Assembly (NCBI GenBank): GCA_018434075.1
Contig: JAHDQA010000076.1
Span: 1-64,000, forward strand
Length of the DNA stretch: 64,000 nt
DNA from: Tissierellaceae bacterium
GTDB taxonomy: Bacteria > Bacillota > Clostridia > Tissierellales > Tissierellaceae
Direction of reading: 5' to 3'
A program made the position numbers and the translations under genes. Positions 9,152 through 17,900 of this stretch are shown piece after piece. Each line of letters starts with the position of its first letter. Position 1 is the stretch's first letter. The notes under the pieces were generated by a model, which saw nothing but the letters and a program-made list of their open reading frames with translations, had not been told where the DNA came from and did not search any database.

Positions 9152-10954
9152 TGTGCTTTTTTCTTCAATAAATTGATTGGTATATAATTTATAGTAATAG
9201 CCCTTGTTCTTTATAAGCTCTTTATGGGTTCCGTCTTCAATTACTTCTCCATCGTGTATGACAAGTATTCTGTCTGCATTCTTTATAGTTGAAAGTCTAT
9301 GGGCAATTACAAAACTAGTTCTGCCCTTTAATACTTTGTTTATAGCTCTTTGTATTATCATCTCAGTTTCAGTGTCAATAGATGAGGTGGCTTCGTCAAG
9401 CACAAACAATCTCGGATTTCTGACAATCGCTCTAGCAAAAGATATAAGTTGCTTTTGTCCGGTAGATAGTAGCCCTCCGCCCTCGCCAACTTCAGTATCA
9501 TAGCCCTTCTCCATTTGGATGATAAATTTATGGGCATCCACCAATTTGCAGGCTTCAATTATTTCTTCATCTGTCGCATCTAACTTTCCATATCTAACAT
9601 TTTCTTTAATGGTTCCGCTAAAAAGATGTGGAGCTTGAAGCACATAACCTAGGTTTTCATGAATCCATTTAATTGGCATATCTCTGTAATTTATGCCATC
9701 AATGAATATCTCGCCTTCAGTAGGTTCGTAAAACCTGCAAAATAGGTTTACAATTGTGCTTTTACCAGAGCCTGTTTCGCCTACAAGAGCTATAGTTTGA
9801 CCTGCACTGACCCTTAAATTGAAATTCTTTAATACGGGTTCGCCTTCCTTATAAGAAAAACTCACATTTTTAAACTCCACATCGCCTTTTATCTCAGGCA
9901 AAAGGTCTTTTCTAAGGTTCGTTAAACCGCCGTATTTTTCAATTACCTCAGGAGAATCCTTTATTGCAGGTTCTTCTTCCAGAAGTTGAAAAACTCTCTC
10001 GGCAGAAGCCTGTGCAATTTGCATATCTGCCAATATTGCTGCCATTTGCATTACTGGCTCAAAAAATTGGCCGGTGTATGTTATAAAAGCGAATAGAGTC
10101 CCATAAGTAATGGCTCCAGCAAGAAATTCATGGCCGCCATTAACCACAGCCAATGCAGTGCCGATACTTGCTATTGTTATGACTATAGGGATATATATTG
10201 AAGAAATCACAGTCGCTCTTATTGAGTTCTTCTTATATGAACCAGTAAGCTCTGAAAACTCCTTTAAATTAAGTTCTTCTCTTACAAGTGTCTTAGTAGT
10301 TTTAGCTCCTTGAATGTCTTCGTTATATGCTCCTGTAATCTGAGAGTTGATTTTTCTTACTCGCCTTTGAGCGGTGAGTATTTTCCTCTGGAAATAAATG
10401 CTTATTACTGCAAGTGGAGGTACAACCATTAAAGTTATCAAAGCCAATTTAGGACTTAAGATAAACATATAAATCGTAACGCCAATCATTACAGTTATTC
10501 CCCAAGAAAAATCCACCAATCCCCATGAAATAGTTTCGCTAAGCCTTGTTATATCCGAAGTCATCCTTGCCATGAGCCAGCCGACAGCCTTATTGTCATA
10601 GTAGGACAGGGATAGCTCTTGCAGCTTAAGGAAACCTTTTTTCCTCAAATCATAAGCCATTTGATTTTCCAATTCTCCAGCATATTTTATGAATAAGAAT
10701 ATTATTAAACTCAATACACCGACAGCTATCACATATAGCAGTATAAATACAGGCAAGCCCTTAAAGCTTTTGTTAGCAATAAAATTGTCTACGGCATATC
10801 TGGTAAACATCGGGAAAGTGCTGTCTAAAAATCCTAGTCCTATATTTAAACTTATTAGGAATATGAATCTTTTCTTATACGGCTTCAAATATTTAAAGAA
10901 GTTTTTCCATATCCCTATATTTACCTTCTTAGTAACATCATCTCTATCTTCCAT
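9134..10954 (-). CDS. ABC exporter half-transporter, catalytically complete subunit
   Basis: 606 residues: six-helix transmembrane domain (about 1-330) fused to a nucleotide-binding domain. Walker A GETGSGKS lies near residue 391, Walker B LFVLDEATSS near 518 with the catalytic Glu present, and the H-loop in VIAHRLSTI. The signature is LSTGQKQL rather than LSGGQ. With the upstream gene, one base away, it makes a heterodimeric exporter of the LmrCD/BmrCD/TM287-288 type, in which one ATP site is degenerate: this subunit supplies the altered signature. Substrate unknown; drugs or lipids are typical. The start follows GGAGGTG. Confidence 0.95.
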   Translation of the reverse strand: MEDRDDVTKKVNIGIWKNFFKYLKPYKKRFIFLISLNIGLGFLDSTFPMFTRYAVDNFIANKSFKGLPVFILLYVIAVGVLSLIIFLFIKYAGELENQMAYDLRKKGFLKLQELSLSYYDNKAVGWLMARMTSDITRLSETISWGLVDFSWGITVMIGVTIYMFILSPKLALITLMVVPPLAVISIYFQRKILTAQRRVRKINSQITGAYNEDIQGAKTTKTLVREELNLKEFSELTGSYKKNSIRATVISSIYIPIVITIASIGTALAVVNGGHEFLAGAITYGTLFAFITYTGQFFEPVMQMAAILADMQIAQASAERVFQLLEEEPAIKDSPEVIEKYGGLTNLRKDLLPEIKGDVEFKNVSFSYKEGEPVLKNFNLRVSAGQTIALVGETGSGKSTIVNLFCRFYEPTEGEIFIDGINYRDMPIKWIHENLGYVLQAPHLFSGTIKENVRYGKLDATDEEIIEACKLVDAHKFIIQMEKGYDTEVGEGGGLLSTGQKQLISFARAIVRNPRLFVLDEATSSIDTETEMIIQRAINKVLKGRTSFVIAHRLSTIKNADRILVIHDGEVIEDGTHKELIKNKGYYYKLYTNQFIEEKSTLELEK

Positions 10955-10955
10955 A

Positions 10956-12758
10956 CTACACCTCCAGTTCCAACTCTAAATCATCTTCGATAGATGACTG
11001 GATTTCATAAATTCTCTTATAAAGTCCCTCTGTATTGATCAACTCTTCGTGAGTGCCCTTTTCAATGATCTTTCCGTCCTCTAAAACGATGATTAAATCA
11101 GCTTCGGACACAGTCGATATCCTATGGGATATTATAATAGTGGTAGCCTTGTTTTGCCTTGTTTTCAACGCTGTTCTAATTTGAACATCGGTTTCGGTAT
11201 CAACTGCCGATAGCGAATCATCAAATATCACAATAGGAGTGTTGTTGATGATTGTTCTGGCAATAGCAATTCTCTGTTTTTGACCGCCAGACAGAGAAAC
11301 GCCTCTTTCGCCGATTAAAGTATCATATTCATCTTCAAACTCTTTAATATCTTTATCAATAGATGCTATCTTTGCAGCATTGAATACAGAGTGGTCATCT
11401 ACTGTTGGATTTGCGAATTTAATATTCTCTTTGATTGTCCTCGCGTACAGAAATGGCTCTTGAAGAATCAAACCAACATTTTTTCTAATCCATGCTTTAT
11501 CGATAGTTTTTAATTCTCTGCCATCTATCTTTATCGAACCCTTGTCATAATCATACAGCCTTGGCAACAAATGGACTAATGAACTTTTACCAGAACCTGT
11601 AGATCCAATTATGGCAACAGTCTGACCTTTTTTGACCTCAAATGAGATGTCTTTAAGCACATCTTTTTTGCCGTCATAAGAGAAGTAGACATTTTTAAAT
11701 TCAATGTTTCCTTTGATTTCAGGCTCTTCTCCATTTTCCCTTAAAATCTCGATAGGCTCACTCAAAATTTCATCAATTCTTTGGATGGATATGCTTGCTT
11801 TGCCCATATCTGTCAGCATTCTTCCCATTTGTCTAACTGGATAAATTATCATATTTACATAGTTTATAAACGCAAACAAAGTGCCAAGAGTTATTTCTCC
11901 CCTTATGACAAATACAGTTCCAACTACTAGGATGCTAGCTACCTCAAGCATGCTTACTAGATCGGATATGGACCAATAGTATGCGAGATTAAGTATCAGT
12001 TTATCCAATAGAGATTTGTATTTTAGGTTTTTCTCATCAAATTTTTCTATTTCATAATTTTCCATTGAAAACGCTTTTACTACGCGAATTCCAGTTAAAT
12101 TTTCTTGAATGACAGTGCTCATTTGCGCTTCCGCTTCATCTGCTTTTCTAAACTCCCTTTGAATTTTTCCGAAGAAATAATATGCAAAGAGGAAGAGAAA
12201 AGGCAGAACCACCAACGAAATAATTGCCATTTTAGTATTCATGGTGAACATTATCACGACAATGAGCACCAACATGAAAATGGAACCAGCCATTTCAACT
12301 AATTGAATTGCCAAAAATCTCCTTATTGTATCCACGTCAGAAGTGCATCTTTGTATCAAGTCGCCAGTATCTGCTTTGACATGATACTCATACGGAAGTT
12401 TTTGAATATGGTCATATAAGCCATCTCTCATTCTCTTTGTCATTTCTTCTGAAGCGTAAGAGGAGCATATGTTTTTAATCAACATAAATAAACCCCTCGC
12501 AAGAGTTATCAATATGATTATAATACCAACAATCCACAAGTGATTAAGGAGATAATTTCTGCCTCCAAAAAAATCAACAATTTGCTGCATGAGTTTTGAT
12601 TCAATTGGCGAAGAGCCAAATATTGAATCTAGGGTTGTTCTAATAACAAGCGGCCTTAAAATATTAAACAACACTGAAATAATAACAGAAATCATACCAA
12701 AAAGATAAATCGATTTCAAACCCTTGGTAAAGGGCATGATTTTTTTAAATTCCTTCAT
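10956..12758 (-). CDS. ABC exporter half-transporter, subunit with degenerate Walker B
   Basis: 600 residues, same architecture as its partner at 9134-10954. Walker A GSTGSGKS lies near residue 384, the signature LSGGQKQR is canonical, but Walker B reads IVIFDDSLSA near residue 510, with Asp in place of the catalytic Glu. That is the hallmark of the degenerate-site subunit of heterodimeric ABC exporters. The ATG at 12758 follows GAGGTG. The gene lies directly behind a leader peptide and two terminator-like hairpins, so expression is probably set by attenuation. Confidence 0.95.
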   Translation of the reverse strand: MKEFKKIMPFTKGLKSIYLFGMISVIISVLFNILRPLVIRTTLDSIFGSSPIESKLMQQIVDFFGGRNYLLNHLWIVGIIIILITLARGLFMLIKNICSSYASEEMTKRMRDGLYDHIQKLPYEYHVKADTGDLIQRCTSDVDTIRRFLAIQLVEMAGSIFMLVLIVVIMFTMNTKMAIISLVVLPFLFLFAYYFFGKIQREFRKADEAEAQMSTVIQENLTGIRVVKAFSMENYEIEKFDEKNLKYKSLLDKLILNLAYYWSISDLVSMLEVASILVVGTVFVIRGEITLGTLFAFINYVNMIIYPVRQMGRMLTDMGKASISIQRIDEILSEPIEILRENGEEPEIKGNIEFKNVYFSYDGKKDVLKDISFEVKKGQTVAIIGSTGSGKSSLVHLLPRLYDYDKGSIKIDGRELKTIDKAWIRKNVGLILQEPFLYARTIKENIKFANPTVDDHSVFNAAKIASIDKDIKEFEDEYDTLIGERGVSLSGGQKQRIAIARTIINNTPIVIFDDSLSAVDTETDVQIRTALKTRQNKATTIIISHRISTVSEADLIIVLEDGKIIEKGTHEELINTEGLYKRIYEIQSSIEDDLELELEV

Positions 12759-12775
12759 AAATTCACCTCGCTAAT

Positions 12776-12807
12776 AAAAAATAGCCACAGGCTTAGACCC
12801 ATGGCTA
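12776..12807 (-). terminator. Second attenuator hairpin before the ABC exporter genes
   Basis: Read on the minus strand, TAGCCATGGG (12807-12798) pairs with CCTGTGGCTA (12791-12782), two G-U wobbles, loop TCTAAG, followed by TTTTTT and then the ribosome binding site of the first exporter gene. It is a near copy of the hairpin at 12819-12848. Confidence 0.8.
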
Positions 12808-12818
12808 ATGTAAGTAAT

Positions 12819-12848
12819 AAAAAAGCCACAGATATAGACCTATGGCTT
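12819..12848 (-). terminator. First attenuator hairpin before the ABC exporter genes
   Basis: Read on the minus strand, AAGCCATAG (12848-12840) pairs with CTGTGGCTT (12831-12823) with one wobble, followed by a T-run to 12819. It starts 8 bases after the leader-peptide stop. Its right arm can instead pair with the left arm of the second hairpin (AGCCATGG, 12806-12799), an arrangement that would block both terminators. Confidence 0.8.
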
Positions 12849-12856
12849 AAAAATAA

Positions 12857-12922
12857 TCACACAAAAAACATAGGCCGCAAAACAATATTTAAAGCTAAAT
12901 CTATCATTCCAAAATTCTTCAT
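12857..12922 (-). CDS. Leader peptide of the ABC exporter attenuator (21 residues)
   Basis: A short open frame beginning MKNFGMID and ending RPMFFV, stop TGA. Its ATG at 12922 is preceded by AAAGGAGG with 8-base spacing, the best ribosome binding site in the neighbourhood, which argues that it is translated. It starts roughly 25 bases after the predicted transcription start and ends 8 bases before the first hairpin. The layout matches ribosome-mediated attenuation, as described for the bmrB leader of Bacillus subtilis bmrCD; a ribosome stalled near the end of the peptide would free downstream segments to form an antiterminator. No homology to BmrB is claimed. Confidence 0.7.
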   Translation of the reverse strand: MKNFGMIDLALNIVLRPMFFV

Positions 12923-12953
12923 CTTCACGACCTCCTTTCTTCTTTCCACATTA

Positions 12954-12982
12954 ATTCTAACTTAATTTCCAGAAAAAAGCAA
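12954..12982 (-). promoter_or_regulatory. Promoter of the leader peptide and ABC exporter operon
   Basis: On the minus strand TTGCTT (12982-12977) and TAGAAT (12959-12954) are separated by exactly 17 bases. Transcription would begin near 12947, giving a leader of about 190 bases that contains the leader peptide and both hairpins. Confidence 0.65.
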
Positions 12983-13017
12983 TAGATTATTTAAAAATAT
13001 TTTAACAATCGAAATAT

Positions 13018-13710
13018 TTACAATAAACAGTCCTCTAAAGCGTCTAAATCTTTGATAGTGAATTTGCTTTTATAATAGTCTATAAGCCCTTCGTCTTTCA
13101 TATTGGTAAGCTCTCTGGAAAGAGATGGCCTTGTTACATTAATAATTTGTGCCATTTTTTCACGGCTGTATGGCAATACAATATTTAAGGAACCAGTTTT
13201 TTTGTATTCTTTTAGCAACAAGTTTGCTATTTTTTTTCTAGCAGTATCGAGGGACAGTGTGGTCACCCTATCGCTTAATAGATGAATTCTATCCGAGAGA
13301 ATTCTAGCAAAATTTTCAAATAATTTTTCATTCTGACTCATCAATTTTATGAGTCCCATTCTTGAGATAAAAAGAATTTCGCTTTGAGTAGTTGAAACTA
13401 TCGAAGAAGGATATTCATTTTTCTGTGAGAAGATTATACTTTCAGCGAACACATCCCCTTTTCTAAAACCTGTAATAGTCAAAAACTTGCCCGATGGGAG
13501 TTCTCTTTGAACTTCAATTTCGCCATCTAATATTATACCTAAATTTTCACACACATAACCCTCAATAGCTATATAGTCATTTGGGAAAAACCTCTTTGTA
13601 AAATAAGTGCCATCATAATTCTTGTCGAGGTATTCAAATGATTTCTTTATTTCCTCATAGCTCATGCCGCTAAATAGTGGCGAGCTTTGAAGCACATCGA
13701 CCATTTCCAT
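13018..13710 (-). CDS. Crp/Fnr-family transcriptional regulator
   Basis: 230 residues. The N-terminal two thirds is a cyclic-nucleotide-binding-like barrel (GIILDGEIEVQRELPSGK, ITGFRKGDVFAES) and the C-terminus a Crp-type winged helix (LPYSREKMAQIINVTRPSLSRELTNMKDEGLI). It lacks the N-terminal cysteine set of FNR, so it is not an oxygen sensor of that type; the ligand is unknown. The ATG at 13710 is preferred over 13716 because GGAGG is 8 bases from it but only 2 from the first ATG. It lies upstream of the ABC exporter and divergent from ferritin, either of which it may control. Confidence 0.88.
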   Translation of the reverse strand: MEMVDVLQSSPLFSGMSYEEIKKSFEYLDKNYDGTYFTKRFFPNDYIAIEGYVCENLGIILDGEIEVQRELPSGKFLTITGFRKGDVFAESIIFSQKNEYPSSIVSTTQSEILFISRMGLIKLMSQNEKLFENFARILSDRIHLLSDRVTTLSLDTARKKIANLLLKEYKKTGSLNIVLPYSREKMAQIINVTRPSLSRELTNMKDEGLIDYYKSKFTIKDLDALEDCLL

Positions 13711-13879
13711 ATCCATCGCCTCCTCGATAAAAATATTATACCCCCAAAATAGTTAAAATTATATCTATATTAATGAAATCATTACAAATTTTTACTGTGA
13801 GTGATTATATAGTTAAAAACTGGGTAATACTAATATAGCTAAGATAAAAAAATTAGTTAAGATATAGGAGGAGATATAT

Positions 13880-14365
13880 ATGTCAGATAAAGTATTAAAA
13901 GCACTAAATGATCAATTTAATTTTGAAATGCAATCAGGCTATCTATATTTAGGCATGGCAGGGTATTGCGCAGCAGAAAATATGAATGGTATGGCACATT
14001 TCTTTACAAAACAAGCTTATGAAGAATTTGGACATGCAATGAAATTCTTTGGCTATATAAATGAAATTGATGGAAGAGTAACGACACAAGCTATGCCAGA
14101 GCCAAGAAACGATTTTAATTCATTCTTGGATTGCTTCAAAGCTGCTTTAGAACATGAAAAGAAAGTAACTGGCAGAATTTATTCAATATTGGAATTGGCA
14201 AAAGAAGAAAAACACTATCCAACAGTTGAATTCTTGCAATGGTTTGTAAAAGAGCAGGTTGAAGAAGAAGCAAACTTTAGAGATATTGTAGCTAAACTGG
14301 AAAAGATAAACGAAAGCTTCCAAGGTTTGATGCTGTTAGACAAAGAACTAGGGATGAGAGAATAA
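13880..14365 (+). CDS. ftnA: Ferritin
   Basis: 161 residues, four-helix bundle ferritin of the bacterial non-haem type. The diiron ligands appear in order: NFEMQSGYLYLGMA, YEEFGHAMKF, and EKKVTGRIYSILELA, with VEFLQWFVKEQVEEE. It stores iron and removes peroxide by ferroxidation. The ATG follows AGGAGGAGATATAT. A 6-bp inverted repeat, TAATGA and TCATTA (13771-13784), lies in the upstream region, a possible regulator site. Monocistronic, ended by a strong bidirectional hairpin. Confidence 0.94.
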   Translation: MSDKVLKALNDQFNFEMQSGYLYLGMAGYCAAENMNGMAHFFTKQAYEEFGHAMKFFGYINEIDGRVTTQAMPEPRNDFNSFLDCFKAALEHEKKVTGRIYSILELAKEEKHYPTVEFLQWFVKEQVEEEANFRDIVAKLEKINESFQGLMLLDKELGMRE

Positions 14366-14368
14366 AAC

Positions 14369-14391
14369 AAGCGACCATTAGGTCGCTTATT
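14369..14391. terminator. Bidirectional terminator between ferritin and the helicase cassette
   Basis: Perfect 8-bp stem AAGCGACC (14369-14376) and GGTCGCTT (14381-14388), loop ATTA, followed by ATTTATTT on the plus strand and by GTTTTATT on the minus strand. It sits between the convergent ferritin and YdbC-like genes and can serve both. Confidence 0.85.
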
Positions 14392-14394
14392 TAT

Positions 14395-14649
14395 TTACTG
14401 GTTCTCTAATTTGTCTAAATAGCTTATCTCTGCATCTATTAATTCCTTTAATTTTCGCAATTCACTTTCTGACAAAGTTATACCTTTGCCCATTCTAATG
14501 TGATCACTGTCCCATGATCTGATATCGTATTTAGGCTCTTGTCCATTCCAACTAACTCTATTTAGTTCTTTTTTCCAACCCTTCGATTTCTCTGAAATAG
14601 TTCCTAAGTTGTTGATAATCTCAAACTTTAATTTTTCACTATCAGACAT
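14395..14649 (-). CDS. YdbC-family PC4-like ssDNA-binding protein
   Basis: 84 residues from the ATG at 14649, which follows AGAGGTG by 5 bases; a TTG 18 bases earlier would overlap that site and is rejected. The central stretch WKKELNRVSWNGQEPKYDIRSW and the following ITLSESELRKLKEL resemble YdbC, the bacterial homologue of the PC4 coactivator that binds single-stranded DNA and RNA. It is often a stand-alone housekeeping gene. Here it is the third gene of a same-strand run behind the helicase-nuclease, 20 bases after the preceding stop, so it may act with them; that link is inference. Confidence 0.8.
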   Translation of the reverse strand: MSDSEKLKFEIINNLGTISEKSKGWKKELNRVSWNGQEPKYDIRSWDSDHIRMGKGITLSESELRKLKELIDAEISYLDKLENQ

Positions 14650-14669
14650 TTTTTCACCTCTGTTCAATT

Positions 14670-14906
14670 TTATTTTACGATTATCATTAAAGAAGGTTTA
14701 TTTTTTGTTGCTAAAGATCCTCTTTTTTCGAATGAATAACTATAATTTAAATTATTTAAAATATCTATTAAATCATTTCTATAAACATCTTTGTCTATTA
14801 CCCAAATTATACTTGAGGTCTCTCTGTTGTCGACATAATCAATGTTATTATTGTTTAGAAAATCTAAAAGATATTTAATTGTTCTTTGTTCTACTTGATT
14901 TTTCAT
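14670..14906 (-). CDS. Small protein coupled to the helicase-nuclease gene
   Basis: 78 residues, function not recognised. The ATG overlaps the stop of the helicase gene by 4 bases (ATGA), so the two are translationally coupled. The order NRETSSIIWVIDKD, then a helix, then YSFEKRGSLATKNKPS recalls a small beta-rich module (aromatic LW-V, later GS-AT-P) that I have seen attached to defence helicases and nucleases, but this is from memory and unverified. It may be a detached domain of the helicase. Composition is as AT-rich as the helicase gene. Confidence 0.7.
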   Translation of the reverse strand: MKNQVEQRTIKYLLDFLNNNNIDYVDNRETSSIIWVIDKDVYRNDLIDILNNLNYSYSFEKRGSLATKNKPSLMIIVK

Positions 14907-17900
14907 TGGTACTCTTGTATCATCTGTTTTTTTTTATTTGTGATATATGGGAGTGAGTCTTCTTTAATCTTTTTTGGAGTTGTATTATTACCATTTTCCC
15001 AATCCATTCTGATTTGATTTGCACGTATTTTTATATTTTCAAGTAATACAGATGAAACTTCATATTTCTGAACCTTTAATTCTTCTGTAAAAATACCAAA
15101 CTCTTTTAAATCAGAATAAACTCGCTTCATTGTTAATTCAGGATTTGAATAATATTCACTTCCACGAATCCTTATGAACCTCCAACCCAATCTTTCTAAA
15201 ATAGTTTGTCTTTCCAAATCTTTACGTATTTGCTCTTCAGAACTATGGTAGGAGTCGCCATCACATTCAATTGCTATTTTTCTATCGCCATATTGAACCA
15301 CTATGTCTATCCTGTAAGATCCTACTTCCCATTGTTGAGTTATGTTGTAACCAGCACTAAGTAGTGATCCAGCAACGGATTTTTCAAATTCTGATTCAGA
15401 TTTTTGATCTAGTGATTTTTCGATATAAAAACTTGGATTATCTGCATACTGTAGCAAATCTCTGCGAATATCACCTTCTTTTAAATCTTTAGTATAATCT
15501 AGTGAATGCACAATCCATAACTGATCTTTGGCTCTACTTGTTGCAACGTTATATCTTTGTTTAGTTGACTGCTCAGCTCCTTCACCTCTAAGATACAATG
15601 GGCCGTCACCCTCATTGCTGTCTACCATAGAAAGAAAAATTATATTGCGTTCATCTCCTTGGAAATTAGATGCATTGCCGCACACTATACGTCTTTCTTC
15701 AATTACAGTAGGAGGTAGTTTTTCAAGCAACAAATTTTGTATAAGTTTTGATTGGTCATCGCCTAACAAAGATATTACGCCAAATGTTTTATTGTCGTAT
15801 TCAGGCTGTTCTATACAAGCTGAGATCAAAGAAACTATTTCTAATGCTTCAGCTTGATTAGTTTTTCTACCTGGAGTTCTTGCGCCCATTTCCACCCTAT
15901 GACTAACGACATTTGGGAATATATTGCACGAATGCTTGTCTCTTAATGGTTTTATTTTGTAATCATAAGACAAGTAATTGCTATAGCCTATAATATCTGG
16001 CATGCACCTAAAGTGCTCTCTTAGCATTAGTGAATCGTATGTCATACTAGATATGTCGTATAGTGAAGTTTTGGCATCATAAAGAGACCAGTTAGGAATG
16101 AGATCTTTTATGTGCATTCTTGCTAAAGCATTAATTTCATCTGTATCTACTCCTATTGACATAGGGCTTACTTGTTTATCATCACCAACAACAATAATCT
16201 TTTTTCCAAAATATGTTATTGCTATGGCTGTAATATCAGATTGACTAGCTTCGTCGATAATAATGACATCAAATATATTTTTGCCGGGATCTAATGTTAC
16301 CATAGCGGTGTTTATTGTCATAATCCATGCAGGTACAGCATTTTGACATTTAGCCATATGTTCTTTTGCTTCCTTTCTAAGTTTAGGAGCATTTTTTCCT
16401 GTACCTTTGCCGATTTTTTTCATTAGTAACTTCCAACCGCTTAAAGCTTGCTTCATTTCTATATTTTCCTGAGTTCTAATTAGAAGATTTAGCCAAGCTT
16501 TATTTGCTGCTAATTCTTCTGTTTTTTTCCTTAAATTAACTGATAGTTCTAAAGACTTTTTCTGCAGTTCATCAAGCGATTCAGCATTTATTTCTTCAAT
16601 TATAGTATTAAATTGCTTACATTGCCAAGCTATATCTATTTTTTCGGGACAGATCGATTTTGAATGAATGCCTTCTCTGTTAGAAATAGCATTAGCCCAA
16701 GATGGTGCAACAGAAGATATCCTATTTAGAATTTCTCTTCGCCAAATTTGCAAATCGCGTTTTGAAAATATTTCTATTAAGTGATTGTATGATCTTTCAT
16801 ACAGTGTATGGTCTTCATCTTTTATCGCTATTTTTAAATCATTGCATATCTTAGATTCTTTTCTCTTGTTAAACTCCAAAATATTGATTAATTCATTTAA
16901 CTTGATATTAGTATTTTTTTGCTCCATGAATAATTTTAATAAATTAATGTAAATTGGCATTTTATTATCCATAAAATTAAAGATTTTTTTGACTTTAACT
17001 AGATTAGAATCTAATACACTAAATTCGCACAGAATTATTTTGTTGAAATCTAATGATTTTAACATTTCATCAAGTTCTTTAAATTCATTCTCATACCAAT
17101 CCAAAAAATAATTTATAGTTGAGATATAATTATAGCAAATCTCTTCAGGTGATTCACTCAATTGGTCATACGATATAAAATCATCACGATATATTAATTC
17201 ATCCCATAAATAAGATAAATTTTGTCGCATTTCCAATAATTCAATATGCTTTAGTATTAATTCAAAATCTAAGACTGAAGTTGGCTTTTTACCGTTAATT
17301 TTTATATTGTCAACTAAATTCCTCAAATGTGGTTTAAAGAATAAAATTGTTCCTGATAAAATGTTGTTCTTTTGAGAAATATTTGCTAATTCTGTTATTT
17401 GTGTTTTGCTGTCGATTATATCTATTGATTTATCTATATCAATTTTTTTATTAATAATTTCTAATGGTAATGATTGAACATAATCATATGTTTCTGTAAT
17501 AGAATTTATTAAATTTTCCCATTTTTTCCTAGAGTTGCCTCCTGCCTTCCCATCGGCAACTGCATAAAATATCCAGCTGGGTATAGGAGCGTCTTGCTCT
17601 GTGCTGTTGTGTAATTTGCTAATTATATTGTTGATAAAACCTTCAAGATCTTTGATAGTGTCTAAGTCTATATTTCTTGCTATTAAAAATTCATGGTCAT
17701 CTTTTGAGCCAGCAATACAATTATCTTGAAAGTTAAATTCTATATTGAATGATAATTTTCTTTTAATACTTTCTAATTCTTCATTTGCAGACATTCTATT
17801 TCCGATTATTTCTTTGAAATCATGTGGAGATATCAATAATTTTGGATCGGGAATATCCAAATCTAATTCTTTTTCGTCAAATGGGCTTATATTATCATTA

